From a virus, in IMG/VR virus record IMGVR_UViG_3300010883_000006, positions 42,992 through 106,991 of that record: a stretch of 64,000 nt of DNA. One strand, 5' to 3'. The position numbers were made by a program, and so were the translations under genes. Below, in pieces: positions 52,419-61,718 of the stretch. The notes under the pieces are model-generated. The model saw nothing but the letters and a program-made list of their open reading frames with translations, did not search any database and was not told the origin of the DNA. Within the stretch, counting starts at the first letter, position 1. Every line of letters starts with the position of its first letter.

Positions 52419-55115
52419 CTCTTCTAGGAATTTATCTTTGTCCTCACCCATCTTATTCCAAAAAACCATTTCTTCAGGTGAAGCTGTTAATACCTCTTCT
52501 AACGTATCTTGGTCCCCAGGCTTTCTAGACAACCCATTTATTAGGTTACATTGTTTGGTGGTAAAAAATTCTCTGTCCTTTGGGTGTTTCACTATTATAG
52601 AATCTCTAACTTCGTGACCAAAAACAACCAGTAAAGGTTCTACTCTTTTATTAAAAACATTAATATATCTAGCTACATTATAATCACCTAACATACCTGG
52701 GTTGTTTTTCATGTCAGATTCTTTCACCATATAACACCTTAAAATAGTTTGTTTTGTACCATCTTTATTTCTTTTGGACTGTACGTCACCATGGGATAAA
52801 GCTGTACCATTATTGACATAGTATATTGTATCCCCTAAATTAACACTTAAATTATCTTTAATGACTAATTCCATGTGAGCCATTCTAGACATAGGGTTAC
52901 CAGCTTTATTTACTTTTTTTGCCCTTTTATGGTACTCATCTAAAGTTAATTTAACTCTAGATTTGTTAGCAATTTTAGCCAAAGGTATTTCTCTATTAAA
53001 TATTTTAGTATGGTACTCGTAATAGTATTCAACAAACTCCTTACCTTTTCCATTTAACAATAAAGTTAGTGCGGTATCCATAAAGTCTACCAGGTATTCC
53101 TGTAATGTTTTAGATTTAATGGTGTTACCAGTTAATTTTATTTTTCCTTTGTCTGTTAAAAGAGCGTAATTTTTACGAGAAACGTTAATACAGGATGGCC
53201 ATTGTCCATCAGTATCTAAACCCATTTCGTTTATCATAAACAAATCATTATATTCTGCAACATGTGCTTCAGAACCCACATACTCCTTATCCTTAACAAC
53301 CAACTCGTTATTACCTAGACCAACATATGTATGTTCGTTTAACCCCTTTGGACATGAAAAGTTAACACCATCCGTATCTAACACCAAAGGTGAATAATCT
53401 CTAACTATAAACCAAGAAATCATGTGTCTTAGATATTGCCTTCCTGTACAAGTAACTTTTTCTCCCATATCCATATCTCCCCAAGGGAAAACATGTGGTG
53501 CTGACAAAGAACCAAACATAGAATTAATAAAAATCTTAATAGGTAATTGTTTTCTACCGAAGGACTCTGATTTTTTATCATCTACCCCGTAATATTCAGA
53601 GGCTAATTTTTTATACTTTATTCTAGTATCTCTAAAATACTTTAACATGCTCTCCATTGCTCCTGACACATCACATTCAGGAAAAACGTTATGTACCAAT
53701 TGTATAGATGGGTATAGTGAACTAAAATCTAACTTTAACACATCTTCTGAATATCCAGTTTTAATTAACCTAGACAACCCACCAACAAAAGGACGCTTTT
53801 CCTCCTTTTCTGGTATTGCTAACCCTTGGTGGTAAGACCAAGCCAACATTAACATTTTCCATAAAGTAGCTGTACCCATTGTTGATACTCTTTCATATGT
53901 TGTTGGTACCATTGTCGACAATAGAAATGAAGCTTGGTTGAACTGTTCATCAACCCTTAGAGTTTCATCTATATCGTCCTCTAAGTATTTTTTAACCACT
54001 CCTTGTCCATTTAAAATCTCATACGTATTAGGATGTTTATGTATTAAATCCTCTAACCCTGGTGTGTCTACTGACTTATACTTACCTGTTCTCGGGTTAA
54101 AAAAGAAATCCTTGTTTTCTGAGTAGGTTGAAGCAATTTTATCACCGTCAACATATACCCTACTTTCTCTATTAGCACTAATAAATTCTGTTATATACTT
54201 AAGACCCCAAGATTTAATGTCTGAATTAATTGTTTGAGCTCGTCTAACAGAGTGTGCAACATCTATAACATTGTAACCCCACATTTGTGTGCTTTTATAT
54301 TCCTCTACTTCAGCACCTAATTTTAATAATGAATCTTTTCTTTTAAATGGACTATTCGGGTTTAGAGTTGTAACCACATCTCGTATGTTCATCCCTAATA
54401 TTTCAGCTCTTTTTTCTAACCAGTCCCAGTCAAAAGACGAAGAGTTGTACCCACCTATGATTGTTGGTTTTATTTGGTGTATGGCATCAAAAAAGTCTCT
54501 AATTAACTGTCTTTCTGATTCATCATCATGAGCATAAAATATTTTACTGTTGCCTCTATTATCTAACATACCCAACAAAAACATCATACCGTCTTGAGGT
54601 CTTAAAGACGTTGTCTCAATATCAAACATTAACCTATGAACTTCTTCATATTCTGTAAATCCCTTGAATAGTCTTTTTTGTGTTTGTGTTAAATATTGTT
54701 CTACTGGACTTAAAATGGTTATTAGGTGTCTAGTTTCCATAGCCCATGGATTTAATCCACCTTCCCTAAAAAAACTAACTAAATTTCTGTATGTTTTGGT
54801 TGTTTTAACTAAATAAGTTAGACCATTTTCTAGCCTTTCATTATCTTCAGTTTTTAACTTCTCAATAAGAATACCATGTTTACTCATAGCTTCTTGTTGT
54901 CTAATTCTACTATTTGAATAAAAATTAGTTTGTTTTAAGTTTCCCACCCAAGCAAAAGGGATAAACTTATCCTTCTGAATTGATTTTCCGTTTATTGGGT
55001 CTTCTTTTATTTTAAAAATGGAGTTACTTCTGTAGTCATATTCTACCGCTACAATGTATTTTTCTGGGTCAGTCCCTTCTAGGAACTTTTGGATTACTTC
55101 TTGATTGATTTTCAT
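52395..55115 (-). CDS. 43: DNA polymerase, family B, T4 gp43-like
   Basis: This 906-residue replicative polymerase has exonuclease motif I DIETT with D165 and E167, exo II GGYNSSSFDWDWL near 222, polymerase motif A LDFSSLYPSI near 460, motif B KIFINSMFGSLSA near 526, and motif C VLDTDGV near 577. All catalytic acidic residues are present; motif C DTDG replaces the more common DTDS, as in T4 gp43 relatives. Length matches T4 (898). It stands alone, far from the other replication genes, with a 16-bp palindrome 30 nt before its ATG. Its end overlaps the S74 fibre gene by 24 nt. Confidence 0.95.
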   Translation of the reverse strand: MKINQEVIQKFLEGTDPEKYIVAVEYDYRSNSIFKIKEDPINGKSIQKDKFIPFAWVGNLKQTNFYSNSRIRQQEAMSKHGILIEKLKTEDNERLENGLTYLVKTTKTYRNLVSFFREGGLNPWAMETRHLITILSPVEQYLTQTQKRLFKGFTEYEEVHRLMFDIETTSLRPQDGMMFLLGMLDNRGNSKIFYAHDDESERQLIRDFFDAIHQIKPTIIGGYNSSSFDWDWLEKRAEILGMNIRDVVTTLNPNSPFKRKDSLLKLGAEVEEYKSTQMWGYNVIDVAHSVRRAQTINSDIKSWGLKYITEFISANRESRVYVDGDKIASTYSENKDFFFNPRTGKYKSVDTPGLEDLIHKHPNTYEILNGQGVVKKYLEDDIDETLRVDEQFNQASFLLSTMVPTTYERVSTMGTATLWKMLMLAWSYHQGLAIPEKEEKRPFVGGLSRLIKTGYSEDVLKLDFSSLYPSIQLVHNVFPECDVSGAMESMLKYFRDTRIKYKKLASEYYGVDDKKSESFGRKQLPIKIFINSMFGSLSAPHVFPWGDMDMGEKVTCTGRQYLRHMISWFIVRDYSPLVLDTDGVNFSCPKGLNEHTYVGLGNNELVVKDKEYVGSEAHVAEYNDLFMINEMGLDTDGQWPSCINVSRKNYALLTDKGKIKLTGNTIKSKTLQEYLVDFMDTALTLLLNGKGKEFVEYYYEYHTKIFNREIPLAKIANKSRVKLTLDEYHKRAKKVNKAGNPMSRMAHMELVIKDNLSVNLGDTIYYVNNGTALSHGDVQSKRNKDGTKQTILRCYMVKESDMKNNPGMLGDYNVARYINVFNKRVEPLLVVFGHEVRDSIIVKHPKDREFFTTKQCNLINGLSRKPGDQDTLEEVLTASPEEMVFWNKMGEDKDKFLEELGILNTV

Positions 55116-55145
55116 ATGTTTAATTTTAACGTTTGTAATATTGGC

Positions 55146-55161
55146 TTCGTGAGTTCACGAA
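55146..55161. promoter_or_regulatory. Perfect 16-bp palindrome upstream of DNA polymerase
   Basis: TTCGTGA-GT-TCACGAA, two perfect 7-bp arms with a 2-bp centre, lies 30 nt before the polymerase ATG in an otherwise A/T-rich 98-nt gap. It suits a dimeric DNA-binding regulator, or an RNA hairpin (6-bp stem, 4-nt loop) acting on translation. The rest of the gap holds AATTAAATT repeats and nothing else I can identify. Confidence 0.6.
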
Positions 55162-55213
55162 TTCTACTTAACACTAAATTAAATATATGAATTAAATTAA
55201 ATTAAATCAAATA

Positions 55214-55603
55214 TTAAAATGATTTACATTGACTTCTAACAAAACTATCATTTATATTAATAAATAAATCGTCTCTAACTGGAACAATTAACTCAGAACC
55301 ATCATCAATAAAAGTTATATCGAACTGTGCTTGGTACCTACCGACTTCCGAAGTGTCCGAGGACTGCCAACGATAATATATGTAGTATTCGACCGGTGCA
55401 TTAGGTTCAATACTAGTCTTAGATACTATACCTGCTGACTTATTAAGGATGACAAATTCACCAGTATCTTCTCTTCTCATAGAAAACCCTATAGAAGAAT
55501 TTGCTAACTTATCATGGAAACTCATATAGTCATTTCTCCCATCTTGGATGAGTTGCATTTTAAGTATTGGTTCGGTAGCATCTTTTCTAATAAAAAATTC
55601 CAT
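55214..55603 (-). CDS. BppU-like baseplate/fibre attachment protein
   Basis: This 129-residue beta-rich protein reads MQLIQDGRNDYMSFHDKLANSSIGFSMRREDTGEFVILNKSAGIV, then YYIYYRWQSSDTSEVGRYQAQFDITF and SELIVPVRDDLFININ. This matches the style of the BppU N-terminal/Ig-like domain of phage baseplate upper proteins, which hold receptor-binding proteins. Followed upstream by a fibre-like gene. Assignment from pattern only. Confidence 0.7.
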   Translation of the reverse strand: MEFFIRKDATEPILKMQLIQDGRNDYMSFHDKLANSSIGFSMRREDTGEFVILNKSAGIVSKTSIEPNAPVEYYIYYRWQSSDTSEVGRYQAQFDITFIDDGSELIVPVRDDLFININDSFVRSQCKSF

Positions 55604-55610
55604 ATCTTAT

Positions 55611-56846
55611 TTAGAATTGGGTTTTTCTATAAACAACATTTATAGCAAAATTATCGTAGTTTGCAACTGGAGACCCCTGTCCGTCTGGTTTCCCTTGAGT
55701 GGCAATCATGATTGGTTGTCCTAACCCCATATTAGTTAAATTGGTGGCCTTATCTGTACTGATAGATTGGAAAGAAGTTAATGGTGGTTGTATAAATTTA
55801 CTATATACGGTACCATTACCAGTTTGACCACTTAAAAATGTTGGGGAATAAAACATAGCTCCTTCATGCATGTACGTTGTAGCTGTCGTACCAGAAGACA
55901 CTAAGTAAACATTAGTGTTAGCTGAATATGGTTGGTCACCAGTTAAATTACCTAAATAATTAAATTTACCAGTTACTGTTATAACGTCTAATAATTCGTT
56001 AGCTCCTGGAGCTTCAATTAACGTTATTCTATTGTGGTATGAATCTAACACAGCTGTTTGTGCTGAGGTTACCTGTACTGTTTGAGTTAAAATTTCACTA
56101 GATGGTCCGGTAAATCCACCTGTAGTTCCAGATGGTGATGATATACTTTGTAAAGTAATCCCACTAGAACTAACGCTACCAAAAGACCCGGTTGAGGAAG
56201 TACCTATTAAACCTTCAGTAGAAGATAGTTGTAGGACTGATGTTCCAGAAACCTCAATAGTCATTCCTGTTGGTGTAATTATTATTTGGTGTGAGTTACT
56301 AGGGTCGTGCATTCTAAACTGATATTCGTTACTATCTGGTAACGAACCAATACTAGCTGTATCTCCAGACCCGTTAGATAGGTTAAAGTATGTATTTGCA
56401 TAACACGATGTAGGTAAACTACCAGTGGTAAAACAAACACCCGTAGTACTAATTACAACATTATCTTCTAAAAGATTATTGTAAGCTGCAAATGATAAAG
56501 CGTCTGTTGCTTGTGTAGTTGTTGTATTGTAGTTAGCGGTTTGTGTCGTACCAGTAGACGCTAAATATATCCTACCCATTACTGACGCAGTCATAGATGT
56601 AAGGGTTAGTAATGCATTCATATCTACATCAGCTTTAAAGGCTAATCCCCTATCGTTGGTTAATTCCTCGTCTAAATAAGGTATGACCAATTGGTTACCC
56701 GACGAATCTATTGCTGTTAAGTGGTTTAAATTTCCAGACCCGTCTGGAATTAAGGCATCTGACCCAGCAAAAAACGTCACATATGGACTTGCTGGTGTTG
56801 TTATACCTGATTTAGCTTCTTTATAAAATCTAATTTTTGCTGGCAT
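55611..56846 (-). CDS. Tail fibre-like protein
   Basis: This 411-residue protein is rich in Ser, Thr, Gly and Asn, with repeating short beta segments (SSTGSFGSVSSSGITLQSISSPSGTTGGF), typical of trimeric fibres. The C-terminus FAINVVYRKTQF is a plausible tip domain. No chaperone or enzyme domain is seen. It precedes the BppU-like gene by 7 nt and follows the 106-residue gene, so these form a fibre operon. Receptor not predictable. Confidence 0.72.
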   Translation of the reverse strand: MPAKIRFYKEAKSGITTPASPYVTFFAGSDALIPDGSGNLNHLTAIDSSGNQLVIPYLDEELTNDRGLAFKADVDMNALLTLTSMTASVMGRIYLASTGTTQTANYNTTTTQATDALSFAAYNNLLEDNVVISTTGVCFTTGSLPTSCYANTYFNLSNGSGDTASIGSLPDSNEYQFRMHDPSNSHQIIITPTGMTIEVSGTSVLQLSSTEGLIGTSSTGSFGSVSSSGITLQSISSPSGTTGGFTGPSSEILTQTVQVTSAQTAVLDSYHNRITLIEAPGANELLDVITVTGKFNYLGNLTGDQPYSANTNVYLVSSGTTATTYMHEGAMFYSPTFLSGQTGNGTVYSKFIQPPLTSFQSISTDKATNLTNMGLGQPIMIATQGKPDGQGSPVANYDNFAINVVYRKTQF

Positions 56847-56889
56847 CTTTTATTTATTTATTTCTTTTTTATTCAACTACGTTATATTC

Positions 56890-57210
56890 TTAAGGGTTTA
56901 ACATCAATTCACCATCTAATTCCATTGTGCCCTGTATTACATAAGTATCTGCATGGTTAACTTGGGAATTAACTAAAATCCTAAATTTATCTCCAAAAGG
57001 AAGAGGACTAGGGTGTGACCCCAAAGTCATTAAAGTAAGTGCATCATTTATTTGAGTCACACCATTAAATCTTTGTGGTGAATGATTTAAATAAATAATG
57101 TCGTTAAATCTACTATCTGCACTAAATTGTGCTACGTCTAGAAAGGTGGTAGTTAACGGTATGTCCCCACCCTGGAAGTTCTCAACAATATTTTTACACT
57201 TACACGACAT
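56890..57210 (-). CDS. Small hypothetical virion-region protein
   Basis: This 106-residue protein begins MSCKCKNIVENFQGGD, with an N-terminal CKC pair, followed by a beta-rich body (FRILVNSQVNHADTYVIQGTMELDGEL). It lies between the 880-residue Cys-rich protein and the fibre gene. Size and composition suit a fibre connector or cap. No recognised family. Confidence 0.65.
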   Translation of the reverse strand: MSCKCKNIVENFQGGDIPLTTTFLDVAQFSADSRFNDIIYLNHSPQRFNGVTQINDALTLMTLGSHPSPLPFGDKFRILVNSQVNHADTYVIQGTMELDGELMLNP

Positions 57211-57237
57211 ATATTCTCTTTATTATTAAATATCTTT

Positions 57238-59880
57238 TTATTTATACAAATTTCCCATTAAAGTAACTTTTGCTGGATTTGTACAGACAATTCTTTGAGT
57301 TATGTACACATTTACCACATCAGTAGCTAATAATGTGAATGGGAATGTAACTAATTCAGCTGCGTACGCAGTAGATTTACTATGTCTATAAATAACATAA
57401 CTTTGTACATTATCCAATACAGCATTCTTTATTTTTACACCACTATAACCTGGGTCCACATATAGGTTTAGTCTATCTACCGCCACATTATTCATATGGT
57501 TTATACACACAGGTGGTATGTCTGTGGTGTAAGTCACATCTGTGTTATTGTATTCTATTATTATATCTAAAGAATCCCCATCTCTAATGTATATAGCCCT
57601 TCCTGGTATACAAGTAGTACTTAAACAACTACAATCTATAAGGTTATATCTGTCTTTATTAACCAAATAATTGTGTATTATTTCGTCTGCTCCTAAAGGT
57701 TCTAAATAATACCTCATTTGTGATATCCCACCATCCCAAGTCCCAGCAAAGTACTCTTCTATTAATAAATTTAAATCAGTCGGGTCTTGTGTGTAAGGTT
57801 CACAAGTTCTGGCAGGTGGTCCCGCTGAATTTCCAGTACAACCAGACATAAAGGTTAAGTTATCTATAAGTCCTTGAGACCCTCCACCCCAACTCATATT
57901 ATATGGTACTCCAACTTGTTTTTGTGGTTCAGTATTTAACCTTCTTGGGATTATTTCTTCAAAATCGTCGTCAACAAAAACTGGTCTACCATTAACAAAA
58001 ATTGTTAGTACCCCTGTCCTTAACCATCTATTGTCTGTCCACTTTTTAGAAAAATGTATTTCTTTTTTTATCGGTGTGGGGAATAAAACCCCATAGTCTG
58101 GTGTTGATGTGTCAGCGTAGGTTATGTTGTTTGGTGTTACGGGTTCTAATAAATCATTAACCCCTCCTTCATTCGACAAATCACATTTATTATCATAACA
58201 ATAATTTCTTCTAAATCTTGCCGTAATTAACACCCAGGGTTCCGACTGGGTCGTACCAGTTAATTGGCATATTACATTATCGGAATACTTTTCAACTACG
58301 GTAAAACCACTACTGTAGGTTAGCCCTGTTATGCAAGTACCACTAGTCATACATGTACCAGTATAGTATATGGCTCGATAACCAACCCTATAATCGTCTG
58401 TTAGTCTTAAACCTAAAGAATTACTCCAAACATCAATCCCGGAATCGTATGTGGTACCTGTGATGTAACTTCTTCTAGTTTGACAATGGTCGTCAACTAT
58501 AGTGCTTGCCGACGAAGTTAGGTATACTGATGTACCAGTACAACTATAGTCTAATTGAGCACAAGTGGTTAAACCACATTCCCCAGAATAAACATTATGA
58601 AATTTATTTTCTGCCCTAGTGCCTATATACCAAAAGAACCCCTTATTGTTCGGGTATTTTTCGTTTAATGTGTTATTATATGATGTGCAAATTGTGGAAC
58701 CCGTTCTTATCTTTAATAAACATTCCGTAGTCCACCCACATTCCGGCCTTTGGGGTAAAACTTCATACGGGTGACCGTCTAGTTTCCAAAACCCTTGATA
58801 AAAACCCCCATATAGTTCATTATAATAACCAGATGTTCCACTAACACTGACAATATTGTAATTATACTCGTTATTAGTGTATCCCGTTACCGCATGCATT
58901 TTAAACCTTCTATCGTAATGTAATGGGTCGTATTTGTATTTGTCAGGCATACTTTTCCATAACTTTATAGTCTCTAATTTACACGGTGCGGTAATAACAC
59001 CTATCTTAACATCGGTCTTAGCTACAAAAGTTGATGAGCTCGAACTTAGGTATTCAGCCTTACTTAAAGTAACTTTGTAGACCCATCCTTCTGTGTAGGG
59101 TTGGGAAGTGGGTGTCATAAACACACAACAAGAATCCAGGTGAAAATCACTACAGTCATCGTAATCCTCAAAATTATCGTTTACACTAATAGATGTACTA
59201 TTTAATGTCCCACCACTATTTGGAAAGGTGAGTCCATTGGTTATGGTGTTAACTATTCCCGGTGTCCCAACCGACCAAGAACCAACAGTAAATTTCGTAG
59301 TACTACCAACGGTAGTTCCAGTAATAAACCCACCAAACGAAGTACTTGCAGAAAAACCTGATAAACACAAATCACATGGTCCACCCTCAGACAACTCACC
59401 TATAGTCATACTAGATGGGTCGGTGGTATTGCCACTCATAAATCTAGTCAACCCATTATCTATACCAGTTAAACCAATATCACAAATAGATTCCACAAAC
59501 GAACCTTTAGAACCAAAACCTTTAGTTTCACATTTAAGGCACCTACAGTCCACATCGTGTTGGTTGGGTCTTGCCTCGTCCCAGTAAGATAAACTTAGAA
59601 GGGTATTGGTCGGAATATAGTCGTTACAGAATATTGTAGGTTGGTATGTCGTCCCTGTACTGTTAAGGTCCATATAGACCCCCAATTTATTTGACGGGAA
59701 ATTCCCACCGGTAGATGTAAATATTGCATTTCCGTTAACACCAATAATGTCATTAGAATATACAACTTCCCTATTATAGCCTCTTTCATCCGCGACTAAA
59801 TAGAAGTCATGGTAAGAGCTAAAACTCAATTTTGCGTCTAATCTGTTGAAATAATAATTATTTAAATTCTGTGGTCCCAT
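57238..59880 (-). CDS. Large Cys-rich adhesin-like structural protein
   Basis: This 880-residue, Thr/Gly/Asn-rich protein has about three dozen Cys in short motifs (CRCLKC, CDLCLSG, CSDFHLDSCC, GECGLTTCAQLDYSC, CSCLSTTC). The pattern is close in style to the Cys-rich proteins at 1-3.8 kb, so a shared module family is likely. A jelly-roll or concanavalin-type stretch may lie around 620-720 (ILTIFVNGRPVFVDDDFEEIIPR, SWGGGSQGLIDNLTFMSG, SQMRYYLEPLGADEI), resembling LamG-like domains that bind sugars. A receptor-binding or adhesin role is inferred. It is first in the fibre operon. Confidence 0.78.
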   Translation of the reverse strand: MGPQNLNNYYFNRLDAKLSFSSYHDFYLVADERGYNREVVYSNDIIGVNGNAIFTSTGGNFPSNKLGVYMDLNSTGTTYQPTIFCNDYIPTNTLLSLSYWDEARPNQHDVDCRCLKCETKGFGSKGSFVESICDIGLTGIDNGLTRFMSGNTTDPSSMTIGELSEGGPCDLCLSGFSASTSFGGFITGTTVGSTTKFTVGSWSVGTPGIVNTITNGLTFPNSGGTLNSTSISVNDNFEDYDDCSDFHLDSCCVFMTPTSQPYTEGWVYKVTLSKAEYLSSSSSTFVAKTDVKIGVITAPCKLETIKLWKSMPDKYKYDPLHYDRRFKMHAVTGYTNNEYNYNIVSVSGTSGYYNELYGGFYQGFWKLDGHPYEVLPQRPECGWTTECLLKIRTGSTICTSYNNTLNEKYPNNKGFFWYIGTRAENKFHNVYSGECGLTTCAQLDYSCTGTSVYLTSSASTIVDDHCQTRRSYITGTTYDSGIDVWSNSLGLRLTDDYRVGYRAIYYTGTCMTSGTCITGLTYSSGFTVVEKYSDNVICQLTGTTQSEPWVLITARFRRNYCYDNKCDLSNEGGVNDLLEPVTPNNITYADTSTPDYGVLFPTPIKKEIHFSKKWTDNRWLRTGVLTIFVNGRPVFVDDDFEEIIPRRLNTEPQKQVGVPYNMSWGGGSQGLIDNLTFMSGCTGNSAGPPARTCEPYTQDPTDLNLLIEEYFAGTWDGGISQMRYYLEPLGADEIIHNYLVNKDRYNLIDCSCLSTTCIPGRAIYIRDGDSLDIIIEYNNTDVTYTTDIPPVCINHMNNVAVDRLNLYVDPGYSGVKIKNAVLDNVQSYVIYRHSKSTAYAAELVTFPFTLLATDVVNVYITQRIVCTNPAKVTLMGNLYK

Positions 59881-59909
59881 AGTTTATAAATATTTATGTA
59901 TGTGAATAA

Positions 59910-59918
59910 TATTTATAA
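59910..59918 (+). promoter_or_regulatory. Candidate late promoter element TATTTATAA
   Basis: Directional motif 12 nt before ATG 59931. An oppositely oriented copy (59884-59892) faces the 880-residue gene but is only 3 nt from its ATG, too close for a simple -10 role. Confidence 0.4.
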
Positions 59919-59930
59919 TAAAAAGAAAAG

Positions 59931-60566
59931 ATGAAAAAGTTAAAACATAAAGGCTCGTGTGATGATGTTCATGAAGATATCACCCACGAAGAATGGGAGG
60001 AAGTACAACGCAACCAAGAAGAGGAAGATTTAGATGAATTAGTTGACTTTGATGGTTCGCTTTTAAGTTCTAAAATACCATTAGGCATTAATAAAATGAA
60101 CAAGGTTAGTAGAAGTACAACTGATGATGTTGTTAAGACTAGTAAACAGAAAGGTAATGGTTTTGGTTATTACTATAAAAGGTACTGGGGTGAAGCATAT
60201 GTTGGTCCTGCCGTTGGTGAGGTGGAAGATTTTGATTTAATGACCGCTGACGAAGTTGTGGACGATTTAAAAGATAGGGGGTATTCTGACGATAAAGCTA
60301 AACACAAAGCTTCCGTAGATTACGGTAAAGATTTGGAGAATCCGGACAACGAAGAATTTTTAATTAAAGACAGTTCAAAACAAAAAATGAAAGACGTTTT
60401 AGAGGTCATAGTAAATAAAAAAAATAAAGACAATGGTCTACAACCAGACAGTGAAGTAGACCTATATAGTGATAACCCAATCTTGCAAAAAATGGGTAAA
60501 AAATTTAAAGAAGCTTGTCAAGCTGACGGTATAAACCCAATAGATTACTTTAAAAACATTAGTTAA
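59931..60566 (+). CDS. Hypothetical protein, possibly head-associated
   Basis: This 211-residue acidic protein contains DELVDFDGSLLSSKIPLGINKMNKVSRSTTDDVV and KGNGFGYYYKRYWGEAYVG. I do not recognise a named family. It has a Lys-rich start and a charged helical C-terminus. It heads a tight five-gene plus-strand cluster and its stop shares one base with the next ATG (TAATG). No membrane or enzyme motif. Confidence 0.7.
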   Translation: MKKLKHKGSCDDVHEDITHEEWEEVQRNQEEEDLDELVDFDGSLLSSKIPLGINKMNKVSRSTTDDVVKTSKQKGNGFGYYYKRYWGEAYVGPAVGEVEDFDLMTADEVVDDLKDRGYSDDKAKHKASVDYGKDLENPDNEEFLIKDSSKQKMKDVLEVIVNKKNKDNGLQPDSEVDLYSDNPILQKMGKKFKEACQADGINPIDYFKNIS

Positions 60567-61009
60567 TGCCAGATATAAATTTAAAAGGTAAGGAGTTTAG
60601 AGTCCCAACAAAGTGTGTTGAGAAGATAAAGTTAGCGTTAAATAAGTTTACAGGTCCAAAAACAACTGAAGGTTACGAACGGGCAATTAATATCGTTAAA
60701 GAACCAAATATAAGTTTAGAACTCCTAAAAAAAATAAACAATTTTTTTAGGAATACGGAGGAAGGGTCTTGGCCTTACAAATTAACAGGTGGGGACTACG
60801 GTAAAAAAATATTTAGTAAGATGGAAGAACAAACTAGGAGTGGTGAGGCATCTAGTAAAAAAAATAAAATGAGAGGGGGGTTAGCTAATACTCACTACAA
60901 AGAACATGAAAAAACTGGGTCAAACCCAACAAAAGTAAATGTACCCAACCCAAATGTGGATTTAACGGAACAAATAGATAAAATAAATCATATCATAAAC
61001 TATTTATAA
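60566..61009 (+). CDS. Hypothetical protein with KLTGGDYGKK motif
   Basis: This 147-residue basic protein has a helical body (CVEKIKLALNKFTGPKTTEGYERAINIVKEPNISLELLKKINNFF) followed by YKLTGGDYGKKIFSK and a flexible tail ending DLTEQIDKINHIINYL. The pattern 'GYxRAxNIL...YKLNGG' seems to recur in large T4-like phages, without assigned function as far as I know. Coupled to the upstream gene by TAATG. Confidence 0.7.
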   Translation: MPDINLKGKEFRVPTKCVEKIKLALNKFTGPKTTEGYERAINIVKEPNISLELLKKINNFFRNTEEGSWPYKLTGGDYGKKIFSKMEEQTRSGEASSKKNKMRGGLANTHYKEHEKTGSNPTKVNVPNPNVDLTEQIDKINHIINYL

Positions 61010-61020
61010 AATAAAAAGAA

Positions 61021-61332
61021 ATGGCACAACAAGAACAAGCTGGTCAAAGACTAACAGATATCGCTCAAAGTGAAAGAGATAAACTTTTTCCTAGGAACAC
61101 GTACGCTCCCGATAAAGACGTATATGGACCACAACATCCTAATGCTATGACTGATGGTGATGAAAAAGGAAGAGGAACGTCAAATTTTTTAGGTGTACAT
61201 AACCAAGAAACTGGTACAAAAACTGATAATTTTACTAGGAAAGACTTAATTAAAGTTAATACTTTTAATTTTAAAGAACAGTATATTAGTGTATCTGACG
61301 ACAATACTAACTCTGTAGGTCTTACACCTTAA
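61021..61332 (+). CDS. Small hypothetical structural protein
   Basis: This 103-residue polar protein, rich in Asn, Asp, Gly and Thr, starts MAQQEQAGQRLTDIAQSERDKL and contains no hydrophobic segment or known motif. TATTTATAA ends 11 nt before its ATG, although that sequence also encodes the last codons of the upstream gene. It lies 11 nt from the upstream stop in the cluster. Function unknown. Confidence 0.65.
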   Translation: MAQQEQAGQRLTDIAQSERDKLFPRNTYAPDKDVYGPQHPNAMTDGDEKGRGTSNFLGVHNQETGTKTDNFTRKDLIKVNTFNFKEQYISVSDDNTNSVGLTP

Positions 61333-61346
61333 TAAAAAAAGTTATT

Positions 61347-61715
61347 GTGAAATTAAATGATACTTTAAAAACGTTATTATTGGAGGTCGCTAACAGAGAC
61401 GACGCCTGCAAAAGTGTCAAAGGTAGATTTGTAACTAGTATTTATTATCAAGGTGACACTACTCTAGACCCAGGTTGGCGAACTATCGAACCAGTTGCTG
61501 CTGGTACTACTAAAAGAAATAACCCTGTTTTACGTGCATGGCAAAGAGAAGGTGCCTCAGACACCCCACAAAGAATTCCTGGGTGGAGATTTTTTAGATT
61601 AGATAGAATAACAAATTTTGACCAAACACTAGATACTTTCGATGATGTTAGACCTAACTTTAATCCGAATGGCGATAAAAGCATGAACCAAGTATGGTGT
61701 ATAGCAAAATTTTAA
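61347..61715 (+). CDS. WYL-like domain protein with leader-type N-terminus
   Basis: GTG 61347 starts a 122-residue protein, MKLNDTLKTLLLE followed by VANRDDACKS. The body matches the WYL-type SH3 fold: RTIEPVAAG, NNPVLRAWQREG, WRFFRLDRITNF. WYL domains sense ligands or nucleic acids in bacterial regulators and defence systems; here the domain stands alone without a helix-turn-helix. The first 13 residues look like the leader on the phage enzymes. It is in a late-type cluster, so delivery with the virion is possible. Ligand unknown. Confidence 0.7.
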   Translation: MKLNDTLKTLLLEVANRDDACKSVKGRFVTSIYYQGDTTLDPGWRTIEPVAAGTTKRNNPVLRAWQREGASDTPQRIPGWRFFRLDRITNFDQTLDTFDDVRPNFNPNGDKSMNQVWCIAKF

Positions 61716-61718
61716 AAT

